Part shown: piece after piece, positions 24,701 through 36,980 of the stretch
How the letters are laid out: each line of letters begins with the position of its first letter
Position numbering within the stretch: the stretch's first letter is position 1
Origin: Sphagnum magellanicum
Taxonomy: Eukaryota > Streptophyta > Sphagnopsida > Sphagnales > Sphagnaceae
DNA: 64,000 nucleotides
Assembly (NCBI GenBank): GCA_021904315.1
Contig: CM038911.1
Span: forward strand, 21,673,390-21,737,389
Reading direction: 5' to 3'
Notes under the pieces: model-generated
Database searches by the model: none
What the model was told of the DNA's origin: nothing
What the model saw: only the letters and a program-made list of their open reading frames with translations
Position numbers and translations under genes: made by a program

Positions 24701-25486
24701 AAATAACTTAACATTAAATTAGGTTAATTTGATTAATTGTGTTTTGACTTTAAATTGGTTCAAATGTGAATGAAATTCAAATTATTTCATGTTTGGGATA
24801 TAAACCTAAGTAGTGTTGTAGCCAAAAGTGAAGGCCAAAAGTAAAACTTATATGAATGAAAGAAAAACAATTCAAGCCCACATAGAAACAAAAGTTTATT
24901 TCATTTGATTAACCTACACCCACACTTCTGAATTCCCAACAAAAATTAAATTATAAACTACAAGCTTAGGGAATCAAATTCCCTCTAATTTTCTCTCAAT
25001 GAGCCCATTGGTTTATGTGTGACAATAACTAAAACCCTCCCAAATGAAACCCACATCCCTTGCACAAAAAAATCACCCAAAATAACATTTTGCAAAACCC
25101 CACCTATGTTGAACTAAATAAGTCAAATTTTGAAACCCAAAATTTTGTACCCAAATTTCAATTCCCACAAATCCCTGAGAGATCCCACATTAGATCCCAC
25201 ATTAATAGGTTTTCTATGTTCAACACAAATGGAAGTCCCACCTAAATTACAAAAAACACAAATCCCCACAAATTTTATCAAACCATTCACAGACCCCTGG
25301 TATTTTCATCATCTTCCCCAATTGACCTTTAACCTCAATAATCTAAAAAGAGATACCATTGTGCAATGCCTTAACAACTTGTGCAATGGAAATTAAACTT
25401 CAAACCAAAGCCAACAAAACCTTCTCCTTGGGCATTCCTCCCATAAAAACAACATTAAACATTTTTTTTAAAAACTCCCTATCTTT
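24701..25486. other. AT-rich intergenic DNA, no gene recognised
   Basis: No coding signal was found. A weak similarity to 42100-42230 (ggttcaaatgtgaa...) suggests old repeat material. Confidence 0.5.
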
Positions 25487-25491
25487 AACCC

Positions 25492-26312
25492 TGACACATT
25501 CCCAAGTCCCTAGTTAGATTCAAGTTGGGTCTAAGTTACTCTCACAACAGAATTGTGAGGAACTTGGGGCACGCTCCCAGCTCTCAGCACTAGAAGGGGT
25601 AGAGGGGTGTGCTGAAGCTCCGGGAAGGGACTAGGAAGAGTGACAAACTATCCACTTACTCGAACCTGCATCAAACCAACTAACAAGTTGGTTAATTCAC
25701 ATTTTGGAACACCATTGGTGCTAGGACAAACCACAGGTAACTTTGGACTCACTTGACTCACCATGGCCCAAACTCGGGGGAAGCCAGCACCTTCCCCCAT
25801 ATAATGTACTCTGTGCTTTTCCACAGCACCCACATCCGAATGACTTTTTGTTTCGAGAGTCCCAAGGAGGAGTCCCGAAATTGTCCCGGTTTGGACTTTC
25901 GGGACTTTGCACGATCATAATTCTTTGCTCAGACCTTTGATTGGGATGAGGTCTGAAACAAAGTTGTAGCTCTCTTCAAGAGCTTTCCAATAGTGTGTCA
26001 CACTCCACCTGCACGCACTGGGGTTGGGTCGATTCCCGACTTTTAATGGTCGGGAGTCAAACTGTCAGTTTGACTCCCGGCCCTTCTTTTTGCCATAACC
26101 TGTGCTGTAGATGTCCAAATGGCCCATGTGAGGCCATTTTCGACATTTAGACTTCAATAGCTTTCCAAATAATATAAAGAACACCCCAATGCGAGGTGTT
26201 TTGACCCATGCAATCAAACTTTAAAGTTTCGGGAGTCCCGAAAGACTCCCAAGTCCCAACTTCAGGAGTGTGAGTTTCATCCTCACACTTCCCTCAAAAT
26301 AGGGTTGCGACA
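25492..26312 (+). mobile_element. Solo LTR, family S, copy 1
   Basis: An 821-bp segment starting TGACACATTCCC and ending GGGTTGCGACA, flanked by the identical 5-bp duplication AACCC (25487-25491 and 26313-26317). TG...CA ends plus a 5-bp duplication are diagnostic of an LTR left by recombination. Two further copies of the same family lie at 50878-51903 and 55539-56454, sharing blocks such as gtgtgctgaagctccggga, gggggaagccagcacctt and gagctttccaata. No internal coding region is present. Confidence 0.88.
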
Positions 26313-27473
26313 AACCCATACAATTTATTTATTTATTTTTTAAATAAGAAAAAATGTCTTCCTTGAAAAGCAAACCCAACTTAAGAATTCATTTGCTCGA
26401 CCTCTTCACCATTCGCAACTTTTATTCGCAAAAATCCTTTCATCAATTACAACAAAACAAAAATAACCATGCAAGTCCTTCCCAGCAAATGAACTTTCAT
26501 TTTTCATCACAATCCAATCTCCAATAATGCAACAACAATCAAGCCATCACAATGATCATTTACAAAATGTAAACACACAAAACAAAGCTCCATCTATTCT
26601 AGAGTACAAACAAAGTGACAACCTTAATTTCCAATTAATTCATGACATTGTGATCTTTACAATTGCGCTTTCGTTGTCATCCCCAACTATTTTTTCATCT
26701 ATCATCACTTTAGTTCATAATGTTTTCTCAAATCATTTTTGAAGGTTTCAAAACACAAAAGGTTTTTTTTAAAAAGTTTTTAGTATTTATGTAAGGCTTT
26801 TTTTTGCACATGATGGGCGTGTGATTTTCCTTTTCATGTTTTGGGGCTTGGATTCTTGTTTGTTTGTAAATCAATCTTATTTTGAATCATCAAAAGTTTG
26901 ATTTAGTTGTTTATGCTACATCTTGGTTCATTTTTATAAAGCATTGTTTTTATGTAATGGTTTGCATTATTTTATGTGTGACAAGTGCCATAGACTTCTT
27001 GTTTGTTATTTGTGTTTAGTTTTTTTTTTTCATTATGTAATTGTAGTAGTCCCCTTGGAGTTGAGCCCCAACTTGGCCTAGGTACCCAAAGTCTGAAAAA
27101 GGTATGAATAAAACAAGAAAAAACAACAATATTAAAGGAGGAGTCCCTTGCCTTTGTCATAAGGGGCCCCATCCCTCTTTATCTTTTTCCCCCTCTATTT
27201 ATCATTTTCTTTTTGGGTCTCTCTCTCTTTGAAGGGGGCATCACCTTCATTGAACGGCAATAATAATAAAAGCTACATTAGACCACATCACCATCGCAAC
27301 AATCATCATCATTGGCAAGAATAAGGAAGGTAGGTGGGAAGGGTCCACCTTTTCCTCTTTGTGGTTTTTGTGGTTATGGCTATGGGCATCACAAGCGAAG
27401 ATGGCTTGTGCATGAAAGTAAAGCTTGAGCTTTGAGCTTATAGTTTAAAACTTAATGTGATTTGAATCCACGT

Positions 27474-28501
27474 ACATGGATGAATGTGTCCATAAATAAA
27501 TGATTTCATATGGATGAATTTCTTTATGCATTGGACTAATTAAATAAATTATTGGATGAAATTCATTCATGATTGGAAGATAAAAAATCAAAAATTATTT
27601 ATATTCATCTTCATTTTTTTCAAACTTGAATGTCAATTAATAATGATGGATAATGTGACTATAGGGGAAAATATGATGATGGGAGCAATTATTTTTAAAA
27701 CTTTGTTTAAAATTTTATTTTCATCAACAATGTTAAGCAATTTAAAAAATGTTGTCATGTGATGAATGTTAACTCCCCTCTCACTATTGTTGTCAACAAC
27801 ATTATATATGTATTTTGTGAAAAATTAAGGCACCTTGAAAATAAATAATTATTAAAAACAACCCCATTGTCATCTATGATAATAGGTTGTTTAGAGGAAG
27901 TTAGTTAAGGTGCTTGAAATTGAATTTTAGTTTATTTCAAAAAACCATTATTATTAATGAGAACAAGTAGTTTAAAAATATTTAAGGCATTTAAAACCCA
28001 TTGTTGTCAACAACATTAGTTAAATTTAACGAAAATTGTGGCACCTTCAAAGGAAAATGAAAAAAATCTTCCATTGTTGTCAATGACATTGGATCAATTT
28101 GCTTGAAAAATTAATTAACTAATTAAGTAATTTTTTTAAAAATGACCATGGGTGGATGTTAGCATGATAATAGTAATATAGTTAAGACATATTGAAAATA
28201 ATGGCATTTTAAACCAGAGCCATCAAATACATTTAGAATGAAATTTACGTTATATTATTCAACAAATGTTATATCATATATAATTAAATTATGTTTCATA
28301 AAACTCTAATTAATTAAAAGTAAGGGGGAAAATAATTCATTGATATAAATTAATGATAAAATAAAACATTCATTCATAATTTTTTTGGAAGTTTTATATA
28401 TTAAAAACATGTAAATTCAAAAAAAAATTCATCCATACATTAGATGAATGAAATTTTCATTCATTCATAATGAAGATGAATGTTTACATTCATCCCCATG
28501 T
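27474..28501. repeat. Possible MITE-like element with inverted ends
   Basis: The left end acatggatgaatgt and the reverse complement of the right end acatggggatgaatgt match apart from two extra Gs. The 1-kb interior is very AT-rich, has many gatgaat/attcat blocks and no transposase. No clear target duplication was found, so the inverted ends may be chance in a low-complexity region. Confidence 0.3.
27785..28110 (+). repeat. Degenerate tandem array (about five units, 53-81 bp)
   Basis: Units begin with cattgttgtcaacaacatta or variants at about 27785, 27864, 27945, 27998 and 28071. Most units also carry a later aaggcaccttgaaa-type block. Units differ by substitutions and deletions, so the array is old. 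It encodes nothing visible. Confidence 0.5.
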
Positions 28502-28894
28502 TTGTTTTTAAATTAGTTTATATAACATTCATTTTGTAGTTAAATTCTTGAGTTCTACTTGGATTTGCATAACGGAAAAAATATTTTACCATCCCAAGAT
28601 CCAACTCTAGACTCTAGGCTTATGTGGCCACTATGTTTCCAAATTCACATAGCTTTTTAATGACATTTTACTATAGTTGATTATTTTTCCTTTGTCCATT
28701 GTAAATAGCATCTCACTCACTATGTGATAGCACACCCATTGGACATTAGCTTAGGAGTTTTATATCATAGTATGCTGCCTTTTGGCCGTTTGGTACATCC
28801 CCAACACATTTTTGCATGTTCCCTATGGTTGTTGGCTGAACATCATAACCTACCCTCTAACATGTATGTGTACTCCCATACGGCCACAGTGAAC

Positions 28895-28995
28895 CAGCAC
28901 CCGCCAGTGCACCATCCACTGGATGCCGGTTATTACTTAGTTCAATGAACTTCAACTGAGTTAATATTTGGTTTCACCTTGGTAACCAATTCTGT
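28895..28995 (+). repeat. Dispersed repeat R4, copy 1 (SINE-like candidate)
   Basis: This block aligns with 41576-41685 in the same orientation: caccatccaYtgga, then ttattacttagttca / ttatgacttgtgaccca, then ggtttcac..cttgg. Both copies end soon after ggtttcac. The short length and lack of coding suggest a SINE or an LTR end. Confidence 0.5.
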
Positions 28996-29319
28996 AAGAA
29001 AATAGGTCTCATTATGTCATAATTATTATGCACGGGTAGCAAGCAACAAAGGAATTAATCTTCATATTCATGCATATTTTTCAAGCGTTTTCTTATGATT
29101 TCATCCCAAGTCTAGAATTGTATTCATATGTTTCTAATTTCTTTTTCTATCATGATTTGTGTGTAAGGGGATTCCAAGCTGGAGATAAAATTTGTGTAGG
29201 TTCAACATCTAAAGTTGTTATTGGTAATTTCTTAAACATCATGAACATGACAAAGGCTAATGCATCAAGTTTTAATGGAGTTTAGGATGCCACAATTCAC
29301 AAGCTGCCACACTTATGGG

Positions 29320-29880
29320 CACTATGAGAAAAAGGGGGGTTTTGCAACTAGCCTTGCAACGTAATTTTTGAGTTGTAGGGGACACTTGTAACTCATTATA
29401 TTTATACGTTTTGAATGTTAACAAACAAGTTACATGAGTTGTAGAGTTGCAACTCACTATATATATGGTGCAACTCATTACAATTCAATTGCAATTCTAT
29501 CAAAACAACTCATTTTCAATTACTATGCAACTCCATTATAACTACACCCATAATGTCATGTTGACGTCATTAATTATCATCCATCTATTAAAATCTGACA
29601 CGTGGCACTATGGAGATTTTTGGATTTAAAAAATATATATTAATCTCCATTGTTCACTATGATTGTTAATGATGGTTCGAGATTATGACATGTGGCACAA
29701 TAATTTTTTTGTCACATGGCATATTTAAGTGTATTTTGAAAAAAGTAAATATATTTTTTAGTAGCTAAGTAGGTTGTACATAACCATGGGTAAGTAGGTA
29801 GGTCTTAACATCTACATATTTACGTATTTACTTAGGACCTACCTACTTACGTATTTACTTAGGACACTAGAAGAAAAACA
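29320..29880 (+). repeat. Two CACTA-type termini in direct orientation
   Basis: CACTAtgAGAAAAA at 29320 and CACTAgaAGAAAAA at 29865 both resemble the 5' end of plant CACTA (En/Spm) transposons, and each is followed by ttgcaact-rich subterminal DNA. I did not find a matching 3' end (TTTTCTTGTAGTG type), so no full element is claimed. Confidence 0.35.
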
Positions 29881-32470
29881 TGTATTTTCAACTACTCTTT
29901 CCAATTAAATTTTAGTTGCAAGAAACATTTTGCAACTAAAATCCTTTTAGTTGCCTAAAACAAGTTGCATGTGATAAACTAATCGCAAATGACAAAGGGT
30001 ATTGTATGAAAGAAAAAGTCAACAAATACATTTCATCCTTTGACTCCATTGTATATGTATTGTCACATGCAACTAAGATGCAACTATTTTGGTCACAATT
30101 AAAGGCAAATCATGTGCTGCCAGGGGTTTTAATATTTGATTTAAAAAATATACTAATAATTATTATTTTGAATCAACTTAGCCTTCATCACAAGCTAATT
30201 TAACAATTACAAAAAAAGTTGAAAATGGGCACAAGGAGTGGTGGCAACAATAATGAAAACATCAACCTCCTTTGCCATCACCAAAAACTCTGAACTCCTC
30301 CTTAAGCCTTTGAGGTTTGGGTTCAACTAAAGGTTCAAGAGCTCCAACGTAGGCTTAGGATAAGCGAGGTTAGGAGTCTAATCTAGACCTTACCTAAACC
30401 TAGTTTTCTTTTAAACAAAATTATCATTTTTTTGAACTTAGACTATAGGTGGAAGGCCAATCCAAACTCACACATGTTTTTTATGTTATTTTATTTCTAT
30501 TTATAAAAAATTGGATTTTTCAGATTATGATTTTCATCTTTCATTTTTTCATTTCATCCATCCTTTTTTCATCTTAATTAGTTGGCAAACAAGGTCTAAT
30601 GGCCGGACAAACAAATGATAAACATGACCAAACAATAAAAGAAATTTTCATTATTTTCAATTTTCATTTTGGAACTAATTAGGAGTCTCTTCATAAATTC
30701 ATATATGATGCATATGGAGTTGGATTTATATGTTGTCTATGCCATCGGAGTTTTGGAAAGGAGGCCCATGGGGTTTTGTAGCTCATTTGGAGATGAAATT
30801 TTTGGAACTGTTGTGGAAGGTGTAAAAAGTGATGCATCCATCGAACCAAATTTCATTAAATTTTCAGCATTTCAATGTCATAATTTTTGAATGATAATTT
30901 CAAAAACGAGAATCATGTTATATGAAAAGTTCATTTCCAACTTTGTGTTGTTTAGGGTTGCACAATTATTTGTGGGAAATGTTGGCCTTGGTTGGCCTTG
31001 TTATTTCATGACAAGTTCTTGGGACATGAGTTTTAGGTACCACATGGATAGTTTGTCATTCTATGACGTAATCTTGAAACACGAGTTACCATGTTGGAGG
31101 TTTACAAATCAAAATCCAATTTGCGCATTTTCTACTAAACAAAGTTGAATGTTAGGGAGAAAGGGTTAGGCTGTAACTCATTTTGATGTTATTGCAGACA
31201 TTCTTGGATTTAATCACCAAAATGTTTCATTGATGATTTGTGATGCTGAAATTGAGTTGATGGTCAATAAACCACAATTGTTATGTTCACAATGAGCCCC
31301 ACGTTGTTTGGCCAATAGGGTGAGGCAAAAATTTTCAAAGAGCAACAAAATGGGCACAATGGCCTTTACTCATAATATAATGATTTTTACGATTTGCATA
31401 ATGAGCATGTGGATTTTGAACAATGATTAGGGAAGGTAGACCCAAGAAGAAAACCTGTCCATTGTGCCTTCTGAAGGGACTAAAAAGAGGCAGAAAAGGC
31501 CATATGAAAATGGATATGTTTTACATAAAAGCCAAATCTATTTTTACTAGATATTGAATTTCCAGCAATGGATAGATGAATACCCACGGTTACAAGTCAA
31601 TGTTTTAAATCCAACTGTAGCCATGGAACAGAATAGTGTGTGAGGTGTAGTTTTGCATGTGAAGTTCGTCTAAGTTAAAGACCCAGAAACTTTTAAAAGA
31701 AAATGTTGATTTTACCCAAGTGGATAGCTTAGTTGTAAACCAAGAGTGATTAAGAATGTCCTTTATTGTAATGGGAATTTGGGGATTTAGGGGTTTATGC
31801 AAAAATTCCAGTGATGAGTAATCAGAATTGGTATATGGGGCATTTCCTGGAATCCTTTGTATGGTCATCCATGGACCATTCCAAAAACAATTTCAGAAAT
31901 AACTATCTCATTTTCAAGCCTAACTATTTCATTTCTTTTTTAATAATTTTTTTTTCGTATGAACTTTCTTAATAACTATCTCTCATTTTTTCTAATAACT
32001 ACCTCCATTTTATAATTACCTCACTTTTTTTTCTGTATCCACCAACATGATACGGAAAACAAATTAACATGTTTCTTTTCATGTCCGTGAAATGTATATT
32101 AATTTAAATTAAATTTGACAATAACATAAATAATGATGAATTATTGAAAACCATAAGAAAAGACATATATAGTTGACCGACACTGGTAGTGCTCAGAAGC
32201 ATGGATCTCAAATTAGATAAGTACACCGCAAATGTTACAGCAAGAACTTTCCTCCATTTCATGTATATTGTAAAGGTCATGCCTAATGGTTAGTGAAGTT
32301 CTGAATCCAGACCCCTAACATTTAGAGAACTTCAACCACACCTCAACAAAACAAAATATAGCCATATTGCTAACTCTGTATCCTAACAAATTAGTGACAA
32401 ATTCCTTACCATAAATGCATATTCCTTGTCATGCATTTTTCATGAATTTCCCAGATTGGCTACAGACAGA
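29881..32470. other. AT-rich intergenic DNA, no gene recognised
   Basis: Both strands were read. Short frames (30669-30890, 30891-31148 and 31605-31868) carry no recognisable motif. Nothing further can be supported. Confidence 0.5.
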
Positions 32471-32610
32471 AAGCATGTAATGTGTTTGCTTTGCTTTGTA
32501 AGGGAGAAACTACAGCCTGTTGTAGTTTTCATTCGGTCCCAAGCATGTAATGTGTTTGCTTTGCTTTGTAAGGGAGAAACTACAGCCTGTTGTAGTTTTC
32601 ATTCGGTCCC
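32471..32610 (+). repeat. Exact 70-bp tandem duplication
   Basis: Two adjacent, identical 70-bp units (32471-32540 and 32541-32610), each starting aagcatgtaatgtgtttgc and ending attcggtccc. Inside each unit, aaactacagcctgttgtagttt contains an inverted repeat (aaactaca / tgtagttt). Perfect identity in an otherwise decayed region points to a recent duplication or an assembly artefact. Confidence 0.95.
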
Positions 32611-32840
32611 ACATTTTGAAGAATGTTCACAGGTAGTACTGTGAAGTCTGAGTTCATAGTCATGGAACATCTCCTAATTAACTGTTGAAGATTTGAACTT
32701 GCTCTAAAGTGCAGAACTATTGTGCCATGTGCTGTTATTCAACATCCTATTATATCTGTTCCATTAAGGTGTCAAATGTGCAAGTACCTAATCTTTTGAT
32801 AAGCTTGAAAATGGATCCAAAAGCATGTGATACTGGGGGC

Positions 32841-33352
32841 TTACTTGCCAACATGGGTTGACACAGAAAAATGGAAGTTACAAATAGAACTCACACTAGC
32901 AAAAGAGGCATAATTCAAAGCAAGAATACCACAAAATAACAAATGGAGAAACAAACTCCCGGAGATGCCAATAGCCTTAAAAATGAACAGGATTATGGGG
33001 CAGATAAATTTCCCACCCCACATTTTGAGCTTCTGGTGGAGCATCACAATGCGAACGTCAGTATCACTAAGCAATTTTTCTGATATCATTGTCACAGATC
33101 ATGCCTCTGAAAGAGCCAAACAAACCAATATCTCTGCTGCTAAACAAATGTCAATATAACCATGTAGAGAAACTCCACAAAACACCGAAGGTAAAACATT
33201 CCAATGTTGTCCTTTCTCACAAAACCAAAACAAACACAAGGACAAATGCGGTCATGAGCTTGTGATTTTCGAAGTGTCAAACCATCATCTTCATCATAAT
33301 GTGCAGTGATTAGCTCCCAACAATGGGCAAAGATGACCTGCTTCAGAAACAA
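32841..33352 (-). other. Possible exons or 3' UTR downstream of the hydrolase gene
   Basis: On the minus strand two AG acceptors precede open, less AT-rich stretches: one near 33340 (then VIFAHCWELITAHYDEDDGLTL) and one near 33073 (then KLLSDTDVRIVMLHQKLKMWGG). They lie 240-750 bases past the stop of the hydrolase gene and could be spliced 3' UTR or exons of another gene. I do not recognise the peptide. Confidence 0.25.
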
Positions 33353-33588
33353 ACAATTATACAGAAATTCATTCTAAATCTCTGCAGTGTTTTCTTGAAG
33401 CAACAGAAGACCAAGACAAAATGTCTATGCTAAATGAAGTCCTAAAGCACTACTTGAATTTAGAAGCAGTGGCTTTGGTTTGATTCCAAACCACTCTTGT
33501 AAAATGACAGGGGAGAATATCGAGCCCCTCCAATAACTGAAGCTTGCCTCGTGTGGAAATAGTCTGAGTTGGCACTCTGATTTCATGC

Positions 33589-36500
33589 TCACAAATTGCA
33601 TAATGATTTAACAGCTTCCACAGGTTGAGACTTGAGAACTCGTCTCATCTGTGTATGGCAGCGCTGGAAAATGCTATCATATAATAAATCAAAATGTACA
33701 CCTGCCCTGTCGCGGTTCATGATGAAGTAGACATGATCAGCTTGTAGCGTTGTATAATACCTGAAGATGATGGGAATCTCATGTCAGAACCCAATCTGGA
33801 GGCAAAACTTGCAGAAAAAAGTTTGAGCCAGACACCCTTTGAAAACTACTATGTATTGGATATTTGCTCATACCAGATGCCAGGTTGCAGAACTTCATCA
33901 TTTGTGGATTCTGTGCCTATTTCACAGTGCGGATGTTCAATAGGAATCCGAGGGTACAGCTGTGACACCGTGTTCAGTGCACCATCATTATCTTGCCAAT
34001 CTTCATCTCTGCAGAAAACCATGTACCCATTTAGTCAAAACCTGCCATTGCCAACATATCTACTAAATCTCTGGCCACATGTCAATTCCCTGCAACTGAA
34101 AAGAATATGAACACTTAGGAAACAAAAGCCTACCTGTAAACATCATAAGGAGGAGGTAGATGTGAAGGGTGCCGCCAGAGACAGATTTGCAGTGCACGAA
34201 GAAAGAGCAATGGATGTGTGCCAAGAAAACTTTTGGGCAATATCTGAGAGAACACTTTCCTCGTATGTTTTGTTGCATAGCTGTAAATCAAGATATGCAA
34301 CACACAATGTTGAGGTAGCCTTGAAACGGCAAATACTCGATGCAAAATCTGACACTCCCTTCCAATATTCAAAAATGCAACAGTCCATATGCAAGGACAT
34401 TCAGGGTTTAGAACCCTTTGAAAAATTTGAACAATGTACCTGAAATAGTAGGTGTTGGGATAGGTCTGCAGTTTTTTATTCACCTCCACAGCATGTTGGA
34501 TACTTAAATCTGGAAGTACCCAATTTCTGGCAGCAAATGGGCCTGAGCGGCCAAGCATCGTATCTCTTAGACCCGACATCCCAGCCTTATGCCAGGACAG
34601 GTTGTAGTGATCAAATCCAAAGGCATAGTATTTCTTTAGTGCTGGAATATCAAGCCACTCATAAAAAAGTACACCAATTCGCAGAAACTGTAGTAGACTA
34701 ATTGTTTTCATAGTCTGACCATCTTCTGGGCTGCATTCATATAACAAACTTGATGTCATTATAAGCAATCACATGTGATAATTCTTATTCAAAGTTAATA
34801 CAGACGAACAATCACATCTGAAAATGATCTTATGTTTATGGATTCTTTTACACAAAGGGTACAACACAAATTGTATGGAAAAAGACAAAGAAAGATTCAC
34901 TAAAAAAAAGACAGGACTGATGATAGAACTAATCATAACAGAGAAAGATCAGGTATATGTCAAGTGACACAAACCAGATACCATCAAGGAAAACACGAGT
35001 TGTCCCATTCATAGCTCCAGAAAGTGAAGTTACACTCAGCACCCAATCTGCTGATGTGGTTTTGTGACCAGGAAAAGCCTGCATTTTAGCCTCCCAATAT
35101 TTAGAAAATACAACCCCAGCTAATAATTGTCACCCTATTCTTGCACATGATACCCCCTGGTAATTCCTCTTCCATGGATCTGAGTATATCTATAGCATGT
35201 GCTTTTTGATGACAATTTCTATGATCTCAAACTGGAACAGTGGAGACACAATGACTAGAGGAATTGTCTGACTGAAAGTAACAAAAATTGCTCACCTTTT
35301 CAGCTAGCATGTGTTGTAATTGTCTGGCAACTTGCACTCCAGATGAATGCCCCACAAGGTGAATAGGATGGTTCTCATCCCATTCAGCATAGTGTCCTGC
35401 CCATGCAAAATGCAAACATAGGAAACAAATTCAAGCTGCTCATGCTAGTACTTGATAAGGTGGAGTGGGGTGGGGTGTAACTCCCAGGGCTAAGAAGGTT
35501 TGAGTCAGTCCTTTATGCTATGGAGCCAGCAATGGGTGCCAGTTATGGCTCACTGGAAGCCATAACTGGTACTCTAGTACAGAGAAGCAATTGTTCACAT
35601 CTGCCCAGCAAAAGGCCACCTCAGTCTTCAGCTAACATTACAAGGTTTTCCAGCTTCTGTGGTAACAGTAGTGCAAGCTCTGAGGCTAGCTAGCCTCACA
35701 TTTATGCTTGTTTGAAAAGGCCTATAACAATGTGTCACTGGTGCCTAAACGCTTAAGAATATTCTGTGTTTATTGCACTAGAGAAACTATTGCAGAGAAG
35801 CCCAGCAGCAGCAGCAGCATCATTCTGCAAGAAAAAATAGACATATAATTTTACCTTGCTCATACGTCCTACCAAATCGTGAATGTCCAAACTGCTGGCT
35901 TCTTTTGAGTCCATAATCCACAGTCCCACCTTTCAAGTAATAAAACAACAAGCAAGCCCTGGAATTTACTCAAACAAAACACATGTCAGATGCAAACACA
36001 TGATGAGCAAACATTCTTCACTGGATATAAAACTGCAGCTAAGAAAACCTCAGATCATTGATTGCTTCTAATTCTGTAACTGCTTTCAACTGATGAGATG
36101 ACAAGGTCCAAAATTATCAAATTGTTGTTAGATGTTACAGAATTTTTCAGATCCAGAGAAGGGTACCCTTGGTTGCGACCTGTGGTGTCCTTGAACTCAG
36201 ATTCTGCATGGAACCTCTGAATTGCAGCTCCTTCTGTGAGTTACAGCCCTCTTGCTTAGACTAGTACAAGAAGATACACTGAGTAACAAGATACCATATT
36301 GGCAAGTGGCCAAACCTGTCATGAATACTGGTGAGAGCTCCAAGGTCTGGTACAAGAATCCGATCATATCTTTGTTCTGCGCCACCCCAGTACGACAGTG
36401 AACCCAATTTCTGCAACCAAAACAAAAAAAAGAGTTGATAACATGAGGAAGGAAGAAGACTTCATGAGGAAGGACGGAAGTACAAAAGCAAGAATTCAAA

Positions 36501-36980
36501 CAGAAGAGTCGAGCTCTGGAAAAAATCCCAAGTGGGTGCAGCTTGACAGATCCCATTCCCCCTGATCACACAAGGAGCTTTGGAGTAGAGATGCGTAATA
36601 CCGACCTCCTTGCCAAATCCAAAAATGCCGTGCAACAACACGATAGGCGGTTTCTCATGATGCCCTTGGAGGAGATGAGCTCCGAACCCCTCCACATGCT
36701 GCTTCTTTACTGCTCTTGTCGTCGCCCTCTCATCATCATCATCATCAGCGACGAACTTGGAATTCTCGCCATTCTCGTCGACGATTGGGTGCACTCGAGC
36801 ATGAGCATGACGCCGGCTTTGTGGGCGGCTGGCTGACAGAGTACTCATCACATCGATCCATACCGCGGAGCCAAAGACGGATAGGCCATAACTCAAATGA
36901 ACTACAACGCTAACAATCACTTCTGCTATGCACACAACATCCCAAAGAATCCGCCGAGGTGTCAGAATCCAGACTGACAT
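33589..36980 (-). CDS. Alpha/beta hydrolase, lipase family I.5-like, membrane-anchored (9 exons)
   Basis: Minus-strand exons: 36980-36606, 36410-36316, 35958-35855, 35396-35296, 35078-34975, 34730-34440, 34280-34134, 34008-33874 and 33760-33589. All are GT-AG and frame-preserving, giving 507 residues. The N-terminus has a hydrophobic span (about 15-40, CIAEVIVSVVVHLSYGLSVF), suggesting membrane anchoring, then an acidic run D79-D83. The hydrolase core starts with PPIVLLHGIFGFG (oxyanion loop, H117-G118). The nucleophile is Ser209 in G-H-S-S-G, the acid probably Asp414 in NDGALNT and the base His460 in ADHVYF. The set and order match bacterial family I.5 lipases (Geobacillus type) and the plant proteins resembling Arabidopsis At1g23330. 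The substrate is unknown; a lipid or other ester is likely. Exon 3 begins ACLLFYYLKGG, where I recall ARELFYYLKGG in homologues. The gene appears intact. Confidence 0.9.
35536..35572. other. Perfect hairpin in hydrolase intron 3
   Basis: ccagttatggct (35539-35550) and its reverse complement (35558-35569) are separated by a 7-base loop, with the stem extending a few more pairs outward. It lies in intron 3 (35397-35854) and may mark a small inverted-repeat insertion. Confidence 0.7.

Larger units (their letters stand above)
26318..29310. other. AT-rich intergenic DNA with degenerate repeats, no gene recognised
   Basis: Apart from the repeats listed separately (27474-28501, 27785-28110 and 28895-28995), I see only short open frames with no motif. 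Long poly-T and poly-A runs and ATTCAT-type simple sequence are common. Confidence 0.5.

Noticed and set aside
34130-34768. 212-codon minus-strand frame treated as one exon.
   Set aside because: It reads through intron 6 of the hydrolase (34281-34439); splicing at 34440 and 34280 restores the family sequence.
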